DNA of 64,000 nt, taken from the NCBI RefSeq assembly GCF_009755605.1, contig NZ_WPNZ01000024.1, positions 96,853 to 160,852 on the forward strand, read 5' to 3'. Each line of letters begins with the position of its first letter. Position 1 is the stretch's first letter. This DNA is from Streptomyces typhae. GTDB lineage: Bacteria > Actinomycetota > Actinomycetes > Streptomycetales > Streptomycetaceae. A program made the translations under genes and the position numbers. The notes below the pieces were generated by a model. That model was not told the DNA's origin, ran no database searches, and saw only the letters and a program-made list of their open reading frames with translations. Of this stretch, positions 27,101-35,209 are shown one piece after another.

Positions 27101-30100
27101 GACCTCGGACAGGACCAGACGTTCGCCCACATCGAGCTGGAGGGCCACGGCCGCGAGGGCCGGTTCGTGGCGGACGCGGCCGGCTTCGAGCCCGACCTGT
27201 CGCGCACCGTGGGCTGGTTCACCACCCTGTTCCCGGTGACCGTGGACCCCGGCGCCCCCGCGGAAGGCACCGCACCGACCGCGCCCGCCCACCTCGCCGC
27301 CGCGCTCAAGGCCGTCAAGGAAGACCTCGCGCGCGTGCCGCGCAACGGGATCTCCTACGGCGTCCTGCGGCATCTCTCCGACATCGCGTTCGACGCGCCC
27401 GCGCCGCAGGTCCTCTTCAACTACCTGGGCCGCTTCGACGCGGGCGCCGCCGGGGACTGGCAGCTCGCGCACACCACCGGGCAGCTCGGCGAGAAGCGCG
27501 ACCCCGCCATGCGGCTGCCGCGCGCCCTGGAGTTCAACGCGATCGCCGAACCCTCGGCGAGCGGCGAGTACGAGCTGGTCACCACCGTCTCCTGGCCCGA
27601 CGGAGTCTTCACCGACCAGGACATCAGCACGCTCGGCGGCTACTTCCAGGAGGCGCTCGCGGGCCTCGCCGCGCTCGACCAGGGCGGCCACTCGCCGAGC
27701 GACTTCCCCCTGGTGGCCCTCACACAGGCCGACGTCGACGCCCTGGACGGCCCGCGGCTGCGGGACATCCTGCCGCTGACCCCGCTCCAGGAAGGCCTGT
27801 ACTTCCACTCCGTCTTCGACGACGAGGCGTCGGGCGCCTACGTCGAGCAGCAACTCCTCACGCTGACCGGCGAGGTGGACGCCGACCGGCTCGCGGCGGC
27901 GGCCACCCGGCTGCTCACGCTGTACCCGAACCTCGCCGCGCGGTTCGTCGCCCTCGCCGACGGCCGGGTGGTCTCCGTCCTCGACGGCGGCGTCGGCGGC
28001 GACGGCGTCCTGCGGGCGCCCTTCACCACCCTCGACCGCCCCGGCATCACCGACGCCGAGATCCGCGCGTACGCCGAGGAGGACCGCAGGGCGGGCTTCG
28101 ACCTGGCCGCCGGTCCGCTGATGCGCTACACCCTCGTCCGCGCGGGCTCCGGCCGCACCGTCCTCGTGCAGACCGTGCACCACATCATCGCCGACGGCTG
28201 GTCGGTCCCGCCGATGCTGCGCGCGCTCCTCGCCGAGTACCACGCGCCGGGCACCGTGTACCCCCTCGGCGGCTTCGCCGACTACGTACGCTGGCTCGCC
28301 GGACGCGACGACGAAGAGAGCGACCGGGTCTGGCGCGAGGAACTCGCCGAGCTGCCGGCCGCCTCCCTGGTCGCCGAGGGCCACACTCCCTCCGAGCGGT
28401 TCGCCGACACCGTCCTCGAACCGCGGGAGGACATCGACGCGGCCGTCCGCGCCGCCGGAGTGCCGCTCAGCGTGGCCGTGCACAGCGCCTGGGCTCTCAC
28501 GCTCGGCGGCATCCTGCACGGCAGGGACGTCGTGTTCGGCTCCACGGTGTCGGGGCGTGACGCGGACGTGCCCGGCGTCGAGGACATGGTGGGCCTGTTC
28601 ATCAACACCATTCCCGTACGCGCCCGCTGGTCCGGCACCGACACGGCCCGCGACCTGCTCGCCTCGGTACGCGCCCACCAGAGCGCGGTCCTGCCGCACC
28701 AGCACGTCTCGCTGGCGAGGACCGGCCGGCACACGGGAGCGGGCCCGCTGTTCGACACCCTGGTCGTCTTCGACGTCGCGACCGACGTGGCGGCCCTGCG
28801 GCGGCCCGACGACACGCTCGTCGTCGCCGACATCGTCAACGAGGGCGCGCCGCACTACCCGTTGACGCTGGTCGTGGAGCGCACCCTCGACGGCCGCCCG
28901 CGCTTCAACCTCATCCATGACGGCGCGCTCCTCGGCGAAGCGACCGCGAAAACGATCCTGCGCACCTTCGCGGACACCCTCACCGGCCTGCTCACCCGGC
29001 CCGACGCCCGGATCGACGACCTGACGTCCCCGAGCGACCGCCGCCGGGACCCGGTCACGCCGACGACCCTGGGCGCCCTCTTCGACGCCGCCGCCCTGCG
29101 CGACCCCGCCGCCACCGCCGTCACCCAGTGCGCTCTGGACGGCGACACCAGGTCGCTGACGTACGGGGAACTGGCCGCCGCCAAGAACGAACTGGCCGCG
29201 GCCCTGCGCGCCGCCGGAGTCGGCCCCGGCAAGCGCGTCGCCGTCGCCGTGCCCCGCTCCGTCGAGCAGGTCACCGCCCTCGTCGCGGTCGTCTCCGCGG
29301 GCGGCGCCTACGTCCCGCTGGACCTCGCCTATCCCGACGAACGCCTGGAGTACGTCCTCACCGACGCCGCCCCCGAGGTCGTCCTCGTGGACGGCGCACA
29401 CCGGGACCGGTTCACGCGGCTCCTCGCGCGGACCGGGGTGAAGGCCCGGGTACTCGTCCAGGGCGACGACTCCTTGCCGCAGTCCACGAGCGGACCCGCG
29501 CAGGCCCCCGCCGGACCTGCTCAGGCCCCGGCTCCGGCCGGACCCGCACCCGAGGCGGACTGGCACGACCCCGCGTACGTCATCTACACCTCCGGCTCCA
29601 CCGGCAGGCCCAAGGGCGTCGTCGTCCCGCACGCAAGCGTGGTCGCGCTGCTCGCGAACACCCGGCCCGCCATGGAGTTCGGCCCCGACGACGTGTGGGT
29701 CCAGTTCCACTCCTACTCCTTCGACTTCGCGGTCTGGGAGCTGTGGGGCGCGCTGACGCACGGCGCCGAACTGCTCGTCCCGGAGTACGCGCTGACCCGG
29801 TCCCCGGTCGACTTCCACCGCCTCGTCCGCGAGCGCGGGGTCACCATCCTGAACCAGACGCCGTCGGCGTTCCACCAGTTCGTCGAGGCCGACCGGCACG
29901 CGGGCGCGCCCACCACGGCGCTGCGCCGCGTCATCTTCGGAGGCGAGGCCCTCGACCTCGGACGCCTGCGCGGCTGGGTGGAGGCGCACGGCACCGCCAC
30001 GCCCGAGCTCGTGAACATGTACGGCATCACCGAGACCACCGTGCACGTCACCCACCGGGTCCTGACGGACGCCGACTTCGACGGCGGCGACGACGCCAGC

Positions 30101-33100
30101 CCCATCGGCGGTCCCATTCCCGGCCTGGTCACCCATCTGCTCGACGACCGGCTCCGCCCGGTCCCGCCGGGGCGCGTCGGCGCCATCTACGTCGCCGGTG
30201 ACCAGGTCTCGCTGGGCTACCTGGGCCGGGCCGCGCTCACCGCGGGCCGGTTCGTCGCCGACCCGTTCGCGGCCGACGGCTCCCGCATGTACCACACGGG
30301 CGACCTCGCCCGCCGTACGCTCGACGGCGGACTGCGGTTCACCGGTCGCGCCGACGACCAGGTGCAGCTCAAGGGCTTCCGCATCGAACTCGGCGAAGTG
30401 GAGTCCGCGGTACGGGACCTCGACGGCGTCGTCGACGTGGCCGTCACCGTCGCCGGGAGCGGCGACCACCTCGTCGCCCACGTCGTGGGCCGGGTGCCCG
30501 CCGACTTCGCCGCGCTGCTCTCGGCGAAGCTGCCCGTGCACATGGTGCCGGGCCGTGTCCTCGCGGTGGGCGCCCTGCCGCTGACCGTCAACGGCAAGCT
30601 CGATCGTGCGCTTCTGGCCGAGCGGGCCGAGCAGGACACTGCCGGTGTGCTTTCGAGTGCGGGTGTGTCCGGGCCGGGCGCGCAGTTCCCCGCGCCCCTG
30701 ACGGGGCTCGACACCCTTGTCGGCATCTTCGCGGACGTGCTCACCGGCTCCGACGTCGACGCCGACACCGACTTCTTCAAGGCCGGGGGCGACAGCATCG
30801 TCGCCATCACCGTGATCAACCGCGCCCGCGCGCTCGGCCTGACGATCGCGCCCCGCGACATGTTCCTGTGCAGGACCCCCCGCGGACTCGCCGAGCATCT
30901 GGCAACCAGTGCCCCGCAGCCCGCTCCGGCGCCCACCCGGTACGAGGACGGTCCGCTGCCGCCGACGCCGATCATCCTGCGCCAGCGCGAACTCGGCGGC
31001 ACCCTCGACCGGTTCGCCCAGGCACGCGTCCTCCGGGCACCCGAGGGCACCGGATTCGCCGACGCCCAGCGCGCCGCGAACGCCGTCGTCGCCGCCCACC
31101 CGGCGCTGCGCCTGCGGCTGCGCGCCGAGCACGGCGTCTGGGCGCTGCGCACCGAACCCGCCCGCGAGATCACCGTCGCGCGCACGGACACGACCGACGC
31201 CACGGCGGCGGCCGACGAGGCCGCGGGACGCCTCGATCCCGAAGCCGGGGACGTCGCCGCGTTCACCTGGCTCCAGGCGGACCGCACCCTGGTCGTCACC
31301 GTGCACCACCTGGCGGTCGACGCGGTGTCCTGGCTCGTCCTCCTCGACGACCTGGCCGCCGCCCTGCGCGGCACGGCCCTGCCCCCGCCCACCACCTCGT
31401 ACGCCGAGTACGCCGAAGCCTTGACGCTCCAGGCGGCCCGGACCACCGACGACCTCGGGCACTGGGTGGCCACGCTCGACGCCCCCGCGCTGCTGCCCGC
31501 CGCCGACGTGACCGGGAGGGGCCTGCGCGAGACCGCGGTCGTCCTGCCGCCCGACATCAGCGACCTCGTGACCCGCACCGCGCCCGCCGCGCTCGGCGTC
31601 GGACTCACGGAGCTGCTGTGCGGGGCGCTGCGCACCGCGCTGACCCGCGTCCAGGACACGCCCACCGACCTGGCGGTCGAACTGGAGCGGCACGGCCGCG
31701 TCCCCGCCCTCGCCCACCACGACTACACGCGCACCGTCGGCTGGTTCACCGCCATCGCGCCCGTGCGGCTCAGCGCGCACACCGACCCCGTCGAGGCGGC
31801 GCGCGAGGTCGCCGAGCGCCAGCCGGACGAGCGCGCGCACCTCGCCTACGGCCTGCTCAAGTACCTCAACCCGCAGACGGCGCCGCTGCTCTCCGCCCGC
31901 CCGCAGGTCCTGTTCAACTACCTCGGCCGGGGCAGCGAGTCGCAGGCCCTCCACCTCACCGGCGGCGACCAGGGCAGCCCGTACGCCGTCGAGGTCAACG
32001 CGTGGACCGACGCCGACACCGGCAGTCTGCACGCGGCGTTCACCCTCGCCGACGGCGTCCCCGACGAGATCACCGAGCACTGGCACGGCGCCCTCGCCCG
32101 CATCGCGGCCGCCGCCACGACGGCCGAGCGCACCGCCCCGGTCACCCCCCTCCAGCGCGGCCTGTACTTCCAGGCGCAGCTCGCGGGCCCGGCCGGGCAC
32201 TACGTCGCGCAGAGCTGGTTCACCTTCGACCGGCGGCTTGACACCGACGCCCTGGCCGAGGCGATGGCGTACGTCATCGCGCGGCACCCCGTCGTCGGCG
32301 CGGGCTTCGGCACCGACGACGACGGCAACCCCGTCCAGGTGCTCAAGGCGGGACGGCGCGTCGACGTCCGTACGGTGGCGGCGGCGAGCGAGGCGGACGT
32401 GGCGGCCCTGCGCGTCCGGGACCGCGACACCGGCTTCGACACCGGGGAGCCGCCGCTGATCCGCCTCACGGTGGTGCGGCTGCCCGACGGCCGCGACGGG
32501 CTGCTCCTCAGCTACCACCTGCTGCTGTGGGACGGCTGGTCCCGCGAGATCGTGCTCCGCGACCTGTTCGACGCCTATCGGGCGGTCGTCGCGGGCGAAC
32601 CCTTCGACACCGCCCCGGCCACGCCGTCCTTCGAGGACCACGCGCGGGCGCTCGCCGACAGGGACCCCGCCGTCGCGGAGCGCTTCTGGGCCGCGCACCT
32701 GGAGGGCCTGCCCGGCCCGACGCTCCTCGCGGGACCGGCCCCCGCCCTGTCGGACGAACTGCCGGGCACCCTGGTCCACACGCTCTCCGCCGCCCGGTCC
32801 GACCTGCTGCGGGAGGCCGCCAAGGCACACGGCGTCACCCTGAACTCCGTCCTCACCGGCGCTTTCGGGCTGCTGCTCGGCGCCCGCACGGGCCGCAGCG
32901 ACGCCGTGTTCGGCGTGACCGTCTCGGGCCGCGACGGCGAGGGCCTCGCCGGCATCGTCGGCGTGCTCCTCAACACCGTGCCCCAGTGGACGCGGGCCCG
33001 GCCCGCCGACACCGTCCAGGAGTATCTGACGGCCGTGCAGGCGGCCCGGGTCGAGGCGATGGAGCACGAGCACCTGGGGCTCGGCGAGATCCAGCGGGGC

Positions 33101-35209
33101 AGCGGCCACGACACCCTGTTCGACAACCTGTTCGTGCTCCAGAACTTCCTGGACATGGACGCGTTCGCCGCGATGAACGCCCGGCACGGCATCACGTCCG
33201 TGCAGGCCGACGACTCCACCCACTACCCCTTCACCTGGGTCGTCACCCCAGGCGACCGGCTCACCGTCAAGCTGGAGCACCGCGACGGCGACACTGCCAA
33301 CGCCCGCGGCCTCCTCGACGACTACCTCCGTGTCCTGGACGACCTCGCCCGGTCGACAGGACCCGTCGGCGCACTGCCCGGCCTGGGGCAGCCGCCCGCT
33401 CCGGCCGTGCGCACCGACATCGGCACGGACACCGTCGTGGACCGCTTCGACCGGGCCGCGGACCGCGATCCGCAGCGCGTGGCGCTCGTCGCCCACGGCG
33501 CGACCATGACCTTCGCCGAACTGCGCGACCGCAGCCGCGCGGTGGCCGGAGTGCTCGCCCTGCGGGGCCTCGGCCCCGAGACGACCGTGGGGCTCGCGCT
33601 CCCGCGGTCCCTCGACTCCATCGTGGCGCTGTTCGCCGTGCTGCGCGTCGGCGCCGCCTACGTACCCCTGGAACTGGACCACCCCGACGAGCGGATCGCG
33701 GCGATCGTCGCCGACGCCCGCCCGGACACGATCCTCACTGTGAGCGCCGTCTCGCCCCGGCTGACCGGGGACCTCGTCGGCCCCGGCGACCTGGTCGAGC
33801 TGGACCGGCCGCTGCCGGCGGCCGACCCCTTCGTCACGTTCGCACCGGACGACCCGGACCGCCTGCGACACCCCGCCTACACCATCTACACCTCCGGCTC
33901 GACCGGAAAGCCCAAGGGCGTGGTGACCGAGTACGCGGGACTCACCAACATGCTGATCAACCATCAGCGGCGGATCTTCGAACCGGTCCTCGCCGACCAC
34001 GGCCACCGCACCTTCCGGATCGCGCACACCGTGTCGTTCGCCTTCGACATGTCGTGGGAGGAGCTCCTGTGGCTCGCCGACGGCCACGAGGTGCACATCT
34101 GCGACGAGGAACTGCGCCGCGACGCCCCCGGCCTCGTCGCGTACTGCCTGGAGCACGGGATCGACGTCGTCAACGTCACCCCGACCTACGCGCAGCAGCT
34201 CGCCGCCGAGGGCCTGCTCGACGACCCGGAACGCCGCCCGGCGCTCGTGCTGCTCGGCGGCGAGGCCGTCACCCCGACGCTGTGGCGGCGACTCGCCGAC
34301 ACCGAGGGCACCGTCGGCTACAACTTGTACGGGCCCACCGAGTACACCATCAACACCCTCGGCGTCGGCACCTTCGAGTGCCAGGACCCGGTGGTGGGCG
34401 TGGCCATCGACAACACCGAGGTGTACGTGCTCGACCCGTGGCTGCGGCCCCTGCCGGACGGCGTGCCCGGGGAGCTGTACGTGGCGGGCATCGGCATCGC
34501 CCGCGGCTACCTCGGCCAGTCCGCGCAGAGCGCCCACCGGTTCGTGGCGTGCCCGTTCGGCGCGCCGGGGGAGCGCATGTACCGCACCGGCGACCTGGTG
34601 GTCCGGCGGCCCGACGGCAACCTGATGTACCTCGGCCGCACCGACCAGCAGGTCAAGATCCGCGGCCACCGGGTCGAACTGGGCGAGGTCGAGGCCGCGT
34701 TCGCCGCGCACCGGGCCGTGCGGTTCGCCGCCGCCGTCGCACAGCCCGACCCGGGGGTCGACGGCGCGTACCGGCTCGCCGCCTATCTCGTCCTCGACGG
34801 CGCCGACCTGGCGGTGGTCGCCGCCGAGGTGGGCGCGGCGCTGCCGGACTTCCTGCGCCCGACGCACTACGCACAGGTCGAGCGGATCCCGCTGACGGTC
34901 AACGGGAAGGCTGACACCAAGGCGCTCCCGGAGGCCAAGCCGCTCGGCGCGCTGACCACCGCGGGGGAGCGCGGCCCTGAGACCGAGACCGAGACAGTGG
35001 TGTGCGAGTACTTCGCCGAGGCACTCGACCTGGATGATGACGAGGTGAGCGCGGTGAGCGACTTCGTGTCCCTCGGGGGACACTCCATGCTGGCGGTGCG
35101 CCTCGTGGGGCTGCTCCGCCGCGAGTTCGGTCCCGTCCTCACGATCCGAGATCTGTTCACCCTGCGAACCCCGGAAGCGATTGCCCGCCATCTCGATGAC
35201 AACTCCTGA
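24179..35209 (+). CDS. cchH: Coelichelin trimodular non-ribosomal peptide synthetase
   Basis: 3676-residue NRPS ordered A1-T1-E1 / C2-A2-T2-E2 / C3-A3-T3 with no thioesterase. Approximate residues: A1 145-635, T1 640-710, E1 725-1180, C2 1190-1620, A2 1640-2130, T2 2170-2235, E2 2250-2640, C3 2650-3080, A3 3095-3590, T3 3600-3676. Specificity codes read from the pockets: A1 DINYWGGIG(K), A2 DFWNIGMVH(K), A3 DMENLGLIN(K), matching formyl-hydroxyornithine, threonine and hydroxyornithine. T1 and T2 have GGDS cores (E-linked); T3 has GGHS. Both E domains keep HHxxxDxxSW. C2 has HHIIADG, but C3 reads HLLLWDG, with Leu in place of the second His. The first 140 residues resemble no full domain. ATG at 24179 follows GGAAGGAAAA. 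It makes a tetrapeptide in S. coelicolor by reusing module 1. Confidence 0.95.
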   Translation: MTESRAGLVLLTPARLADVRRQAGDYSDRTIVEACAVALAHWATGESPNGIGLTAGTLFADVLGWVDNGGRAPGGWRPGADGLSITVPEGVAPAEAQRALDDLADFPDRPLGTVGPSDAVARLEALARWNDTAADRVRPSVVEMFLEQARTRPDAVAIVDERRSLTYRQAAHLSGQLAHHLRERGLAAEEVVGISLARSAEMVIGLLGVLRAGCAFVPLDPQWPAARRAVVVDDARIVVQLNDNGAHEPGEPEAVAVDLDAWRFASHPTDGTGVTTPGGSLAYVIFTSGSTGRPKGAMIRHEAISERLLWQVHEILGFGHDDASLFKAPLSFDISLNEIFLPLVCGGRLVVLRPGGERDPHHLLGVIAEQRVTFTYLVSSMLDVLLDIAGDSGRLDSLRHVWCGGEVLTPELYERFRTRLDIPMYHGYGPAETTIGVSHVIYRGAAERLSTSIGKANPNTQLYVLDEELRPVPVGVGGELYVGGFLLGRGYVNAPGLTASRFVANPFATDGSRLYRTGDLARFAPDGSLDFLGRADNQIKIRGMRLEIEDVEAGLAEHPAVRHTCVVAKKNTAGGTYLVGYVIPASGHEGLTADDVKAWAAGHMVEYMVPAHVVVMTEFPLTANGKLDRKALPEPAVGTGGSRAPATENERVVCATVAALLQLDGVGADQDFFKIGGDSILAISLLGALRDAGLYVTARQIFTHSVLGALAAVASREDAATADRDDTATGPVVGSPIVQWLGETTEAVDGFVQSVVLNTPADLTADALDTVLAAVAARHDMLRARLVRGARWSFDIPGAEGAAVGWQESDRSLDACVALATAHLDPADGVMLRAVWRRAARQLVLVAHHVVVDGVSWRILMEDLATAWRQHADGKPVELPPVGTSFRRWTQLLGRAGFDADRAHFQRPLPGADQPIGRRALTDADTVARELTRTVSVDADTTTALLGEIPAKFHAGVNDVLLTALAVALARWRRDLGQDQTFAHIELEGHGREGRFVADAAGFEPDLSRTVGWFTTLFPVTVDPGAPAEGTAPTAPAHLAAALKAVKEDLARVPRNGISYGVLRHLSDIAFDAPAPQVLFNYLGRFDAGAAGDWQLAHTTGQLGEKRDPAMRLPRALEFNAIAEPSASGEYELVTTVSWPDGVFTDQDISTLGGYFQEALAGLAALDQGGHSPSDFPLVALTQADVDALDGPRLRDILPLTPLQEGLYFHSVFDDEASGAYVEQQLLTLTGEVDADRLAAAATRLLTLYPNLAARFVALADGRVVSVLDGGVGGDGVLRAPFTTLDRPGITDAEIRAYAEEDRRAGFDLAAGPLMRYTLVRAGSGRTVLVQTVHHIIADGWSVPPMLRALLAEYHAPGTVYPLGGFADYVRWLAGRDDEESDRVWREELAELPAASLVAEGHTPSERFADTVLEPREDIDAAVRAAGVPLSVAVHSAWALTLGGILHGRDVVFGSTVSGRDADVPGVEDMVGLFINTIPVRARWSGTDTARDLLASVRAHQSAVLPHQHVSLARTGRHTGAGPLFDTLVVFDVATDVAALRRPDDTLVVADIVNEGAPHYPLTLVVERTLDGRPRFNLIHDGALLGEATAKTILRTFADTLTGLLTRPDARIDDLTSPSDRRRDPVTPTTLGALFDAAALRDPAATAVTQCALDGDTRSLTYGELAAAKNELAAALRAAGVGPGKRVAVAVPRSVEQVTALVAVVSAGGAYVPLDLAYPDERLEYVLTDAAPEVVLVDGAHRDRFTRLLARTGVKARVLVQGDDSLPQSTSGPAQAPAGPAQAPAPAGPAPEADWHDPAYVIYTSGSTGRPKGVVVPHASVVALLANTRPAMEFGPDDVWVQFHSYSFDFAVWELWGALTHGAELLVPEYALTRSPVDFHRLVRERGVTILNQTPSAFHQFVEADRHAGAPTTALRRVIFGGEALDLGRLRGWVEAHGTATPELVNMYGITETTVHVTHRVLTDADFDGGDDASPIGGPIPGLVTHLLDDRLRPVPPGRVGAIYVAGDQVSLGYLGRAALTAGRFVADPFAADGSRMYHTGDLARRTLDGGLRFTGRADDQVQLKGFRIELGEVESAVRDLDGVVDVAVTVAGSGDHLVAHVVGRVPADFAALLSAKLPVHMVPGRVLAVGALPLTVNGKLDRALLAERAEQDTAGVLSSAGVSGPGAQFPAPLTGLDTLVGIFADVLTGSDVDADTDFFKAGGDSIVAITVINRARALGLTIAPRDMFLCRTPRGLAEHLATSAPQPAPAPTRYEDGPLPPTPIILRQRELGGTLDRFAQARVLRAPEGTGFADAQRAANAVVAAHPALRLRLRAEHGVWALRTEPAREITVARTDTTDATAAADEAAGRLDPEAGDVAAFTWLQADRTLVVTVHHLAVDAVSWLVLLDDLAAALRGTALPPPTTSYAEYAEALTLQAARTTDDLGHWVATLDAPALLPAADVTGRGLRETAVVLPPDISDLVTRTAPAALGVGLTELLCGALRTALTRVQDTPTDLAVELERHGRVPALAHHDYTRTVGWFTAIAPVRLSAHTDPVEAAREVAERQPDERAHLAYGLLKYLNPQTAPLLSARPQVLFNYLGRGSESQALHLTGGDQGSPYAVEVNAWTDADTGSLHAAFTLADGVPDEITEHWHGALARIAAAATTAERTAPVTPLQRGLYFQAQLAGPAGHYVAQSWFTFDRRLDTDALAEAMAYVIARHPVVGAGFGTDDDGNPVQVLKAGRRVDVRTVAAASEADVAALRVRDRDTGFDTGEPPLIRLTVVRLPDGRDGLLLSYHLLLWDGWSREIVLRDLFDAYRAVVAGEPFDTAPATPSFEDHARALADRDPAVAERFWAAHLEGLPGPTLLAGPAPALSDELPGTLVHTLSAARSDLLREAAKAHGVTLNSVLTGAFGLLLGARTGRSDAVFGVTVSGRDGEGLAGIVGVLLNTVPQWTRARPADTVQEYLTAVQAARVEAMEHEHLGLGEIQRGSGHDTLFDNLFVLQNFLDMDAFAAMNARHGITSVQADDSTHYPFTWVVTPGDRLTVKLEHRDGDTANARGLLDDYLRVLDDLARSTGPVGALPGLGQPPAPAVRTDIGTDTVVDRFDRAADRDPQRVALVAHGATMTFAELRDRSRAVAGVLALRGLGPETTVGLALPRSLDSIVALFAVLRVGAAYVPLELDHPDERIAAIVADARPDTILTVSAVSPRLTGDLVGPGDLVELDRPLPAADPFVTFAPDDPDRLRHPAYTIYTSGSTGKPKGVVTEYAGLTNMLINHQRRIFEPVLADHGHRTFRIAHTVSFAFDMSWEELLWLADGHEVHICDEELRRDAPGLVAYCLEHGIDVVNVTPTYAQQLAAEGLLDDPERRPALVLLGGEAVTPTLWRRLADTEGTVGYNLYGPTEYTINTLGVGTFECQDPVVGVAIDNTEVYVLDPWLRPLPDGVPGELYVAGIGIARGYLGQSAQSAHRFVACPFGAPGERMYRTGDLVVRRPDGNLMYLGRTDQQVKIRGHRVELGEVEAAFAAHRAVRFAAAVAQPDPGVDGAYRLAAYLVLDGADLAVVAAEVGAALPDFLRPTHYAQVERIPLTVNGKADTKALPEAKPLGALTTAGERGPETETETVVCEYFAEALDLDDDEVSAVSDFVSLGGHSMLAVRLVGLLRREFGPVLTIRDLFTLRTPEAIARHLDDNS

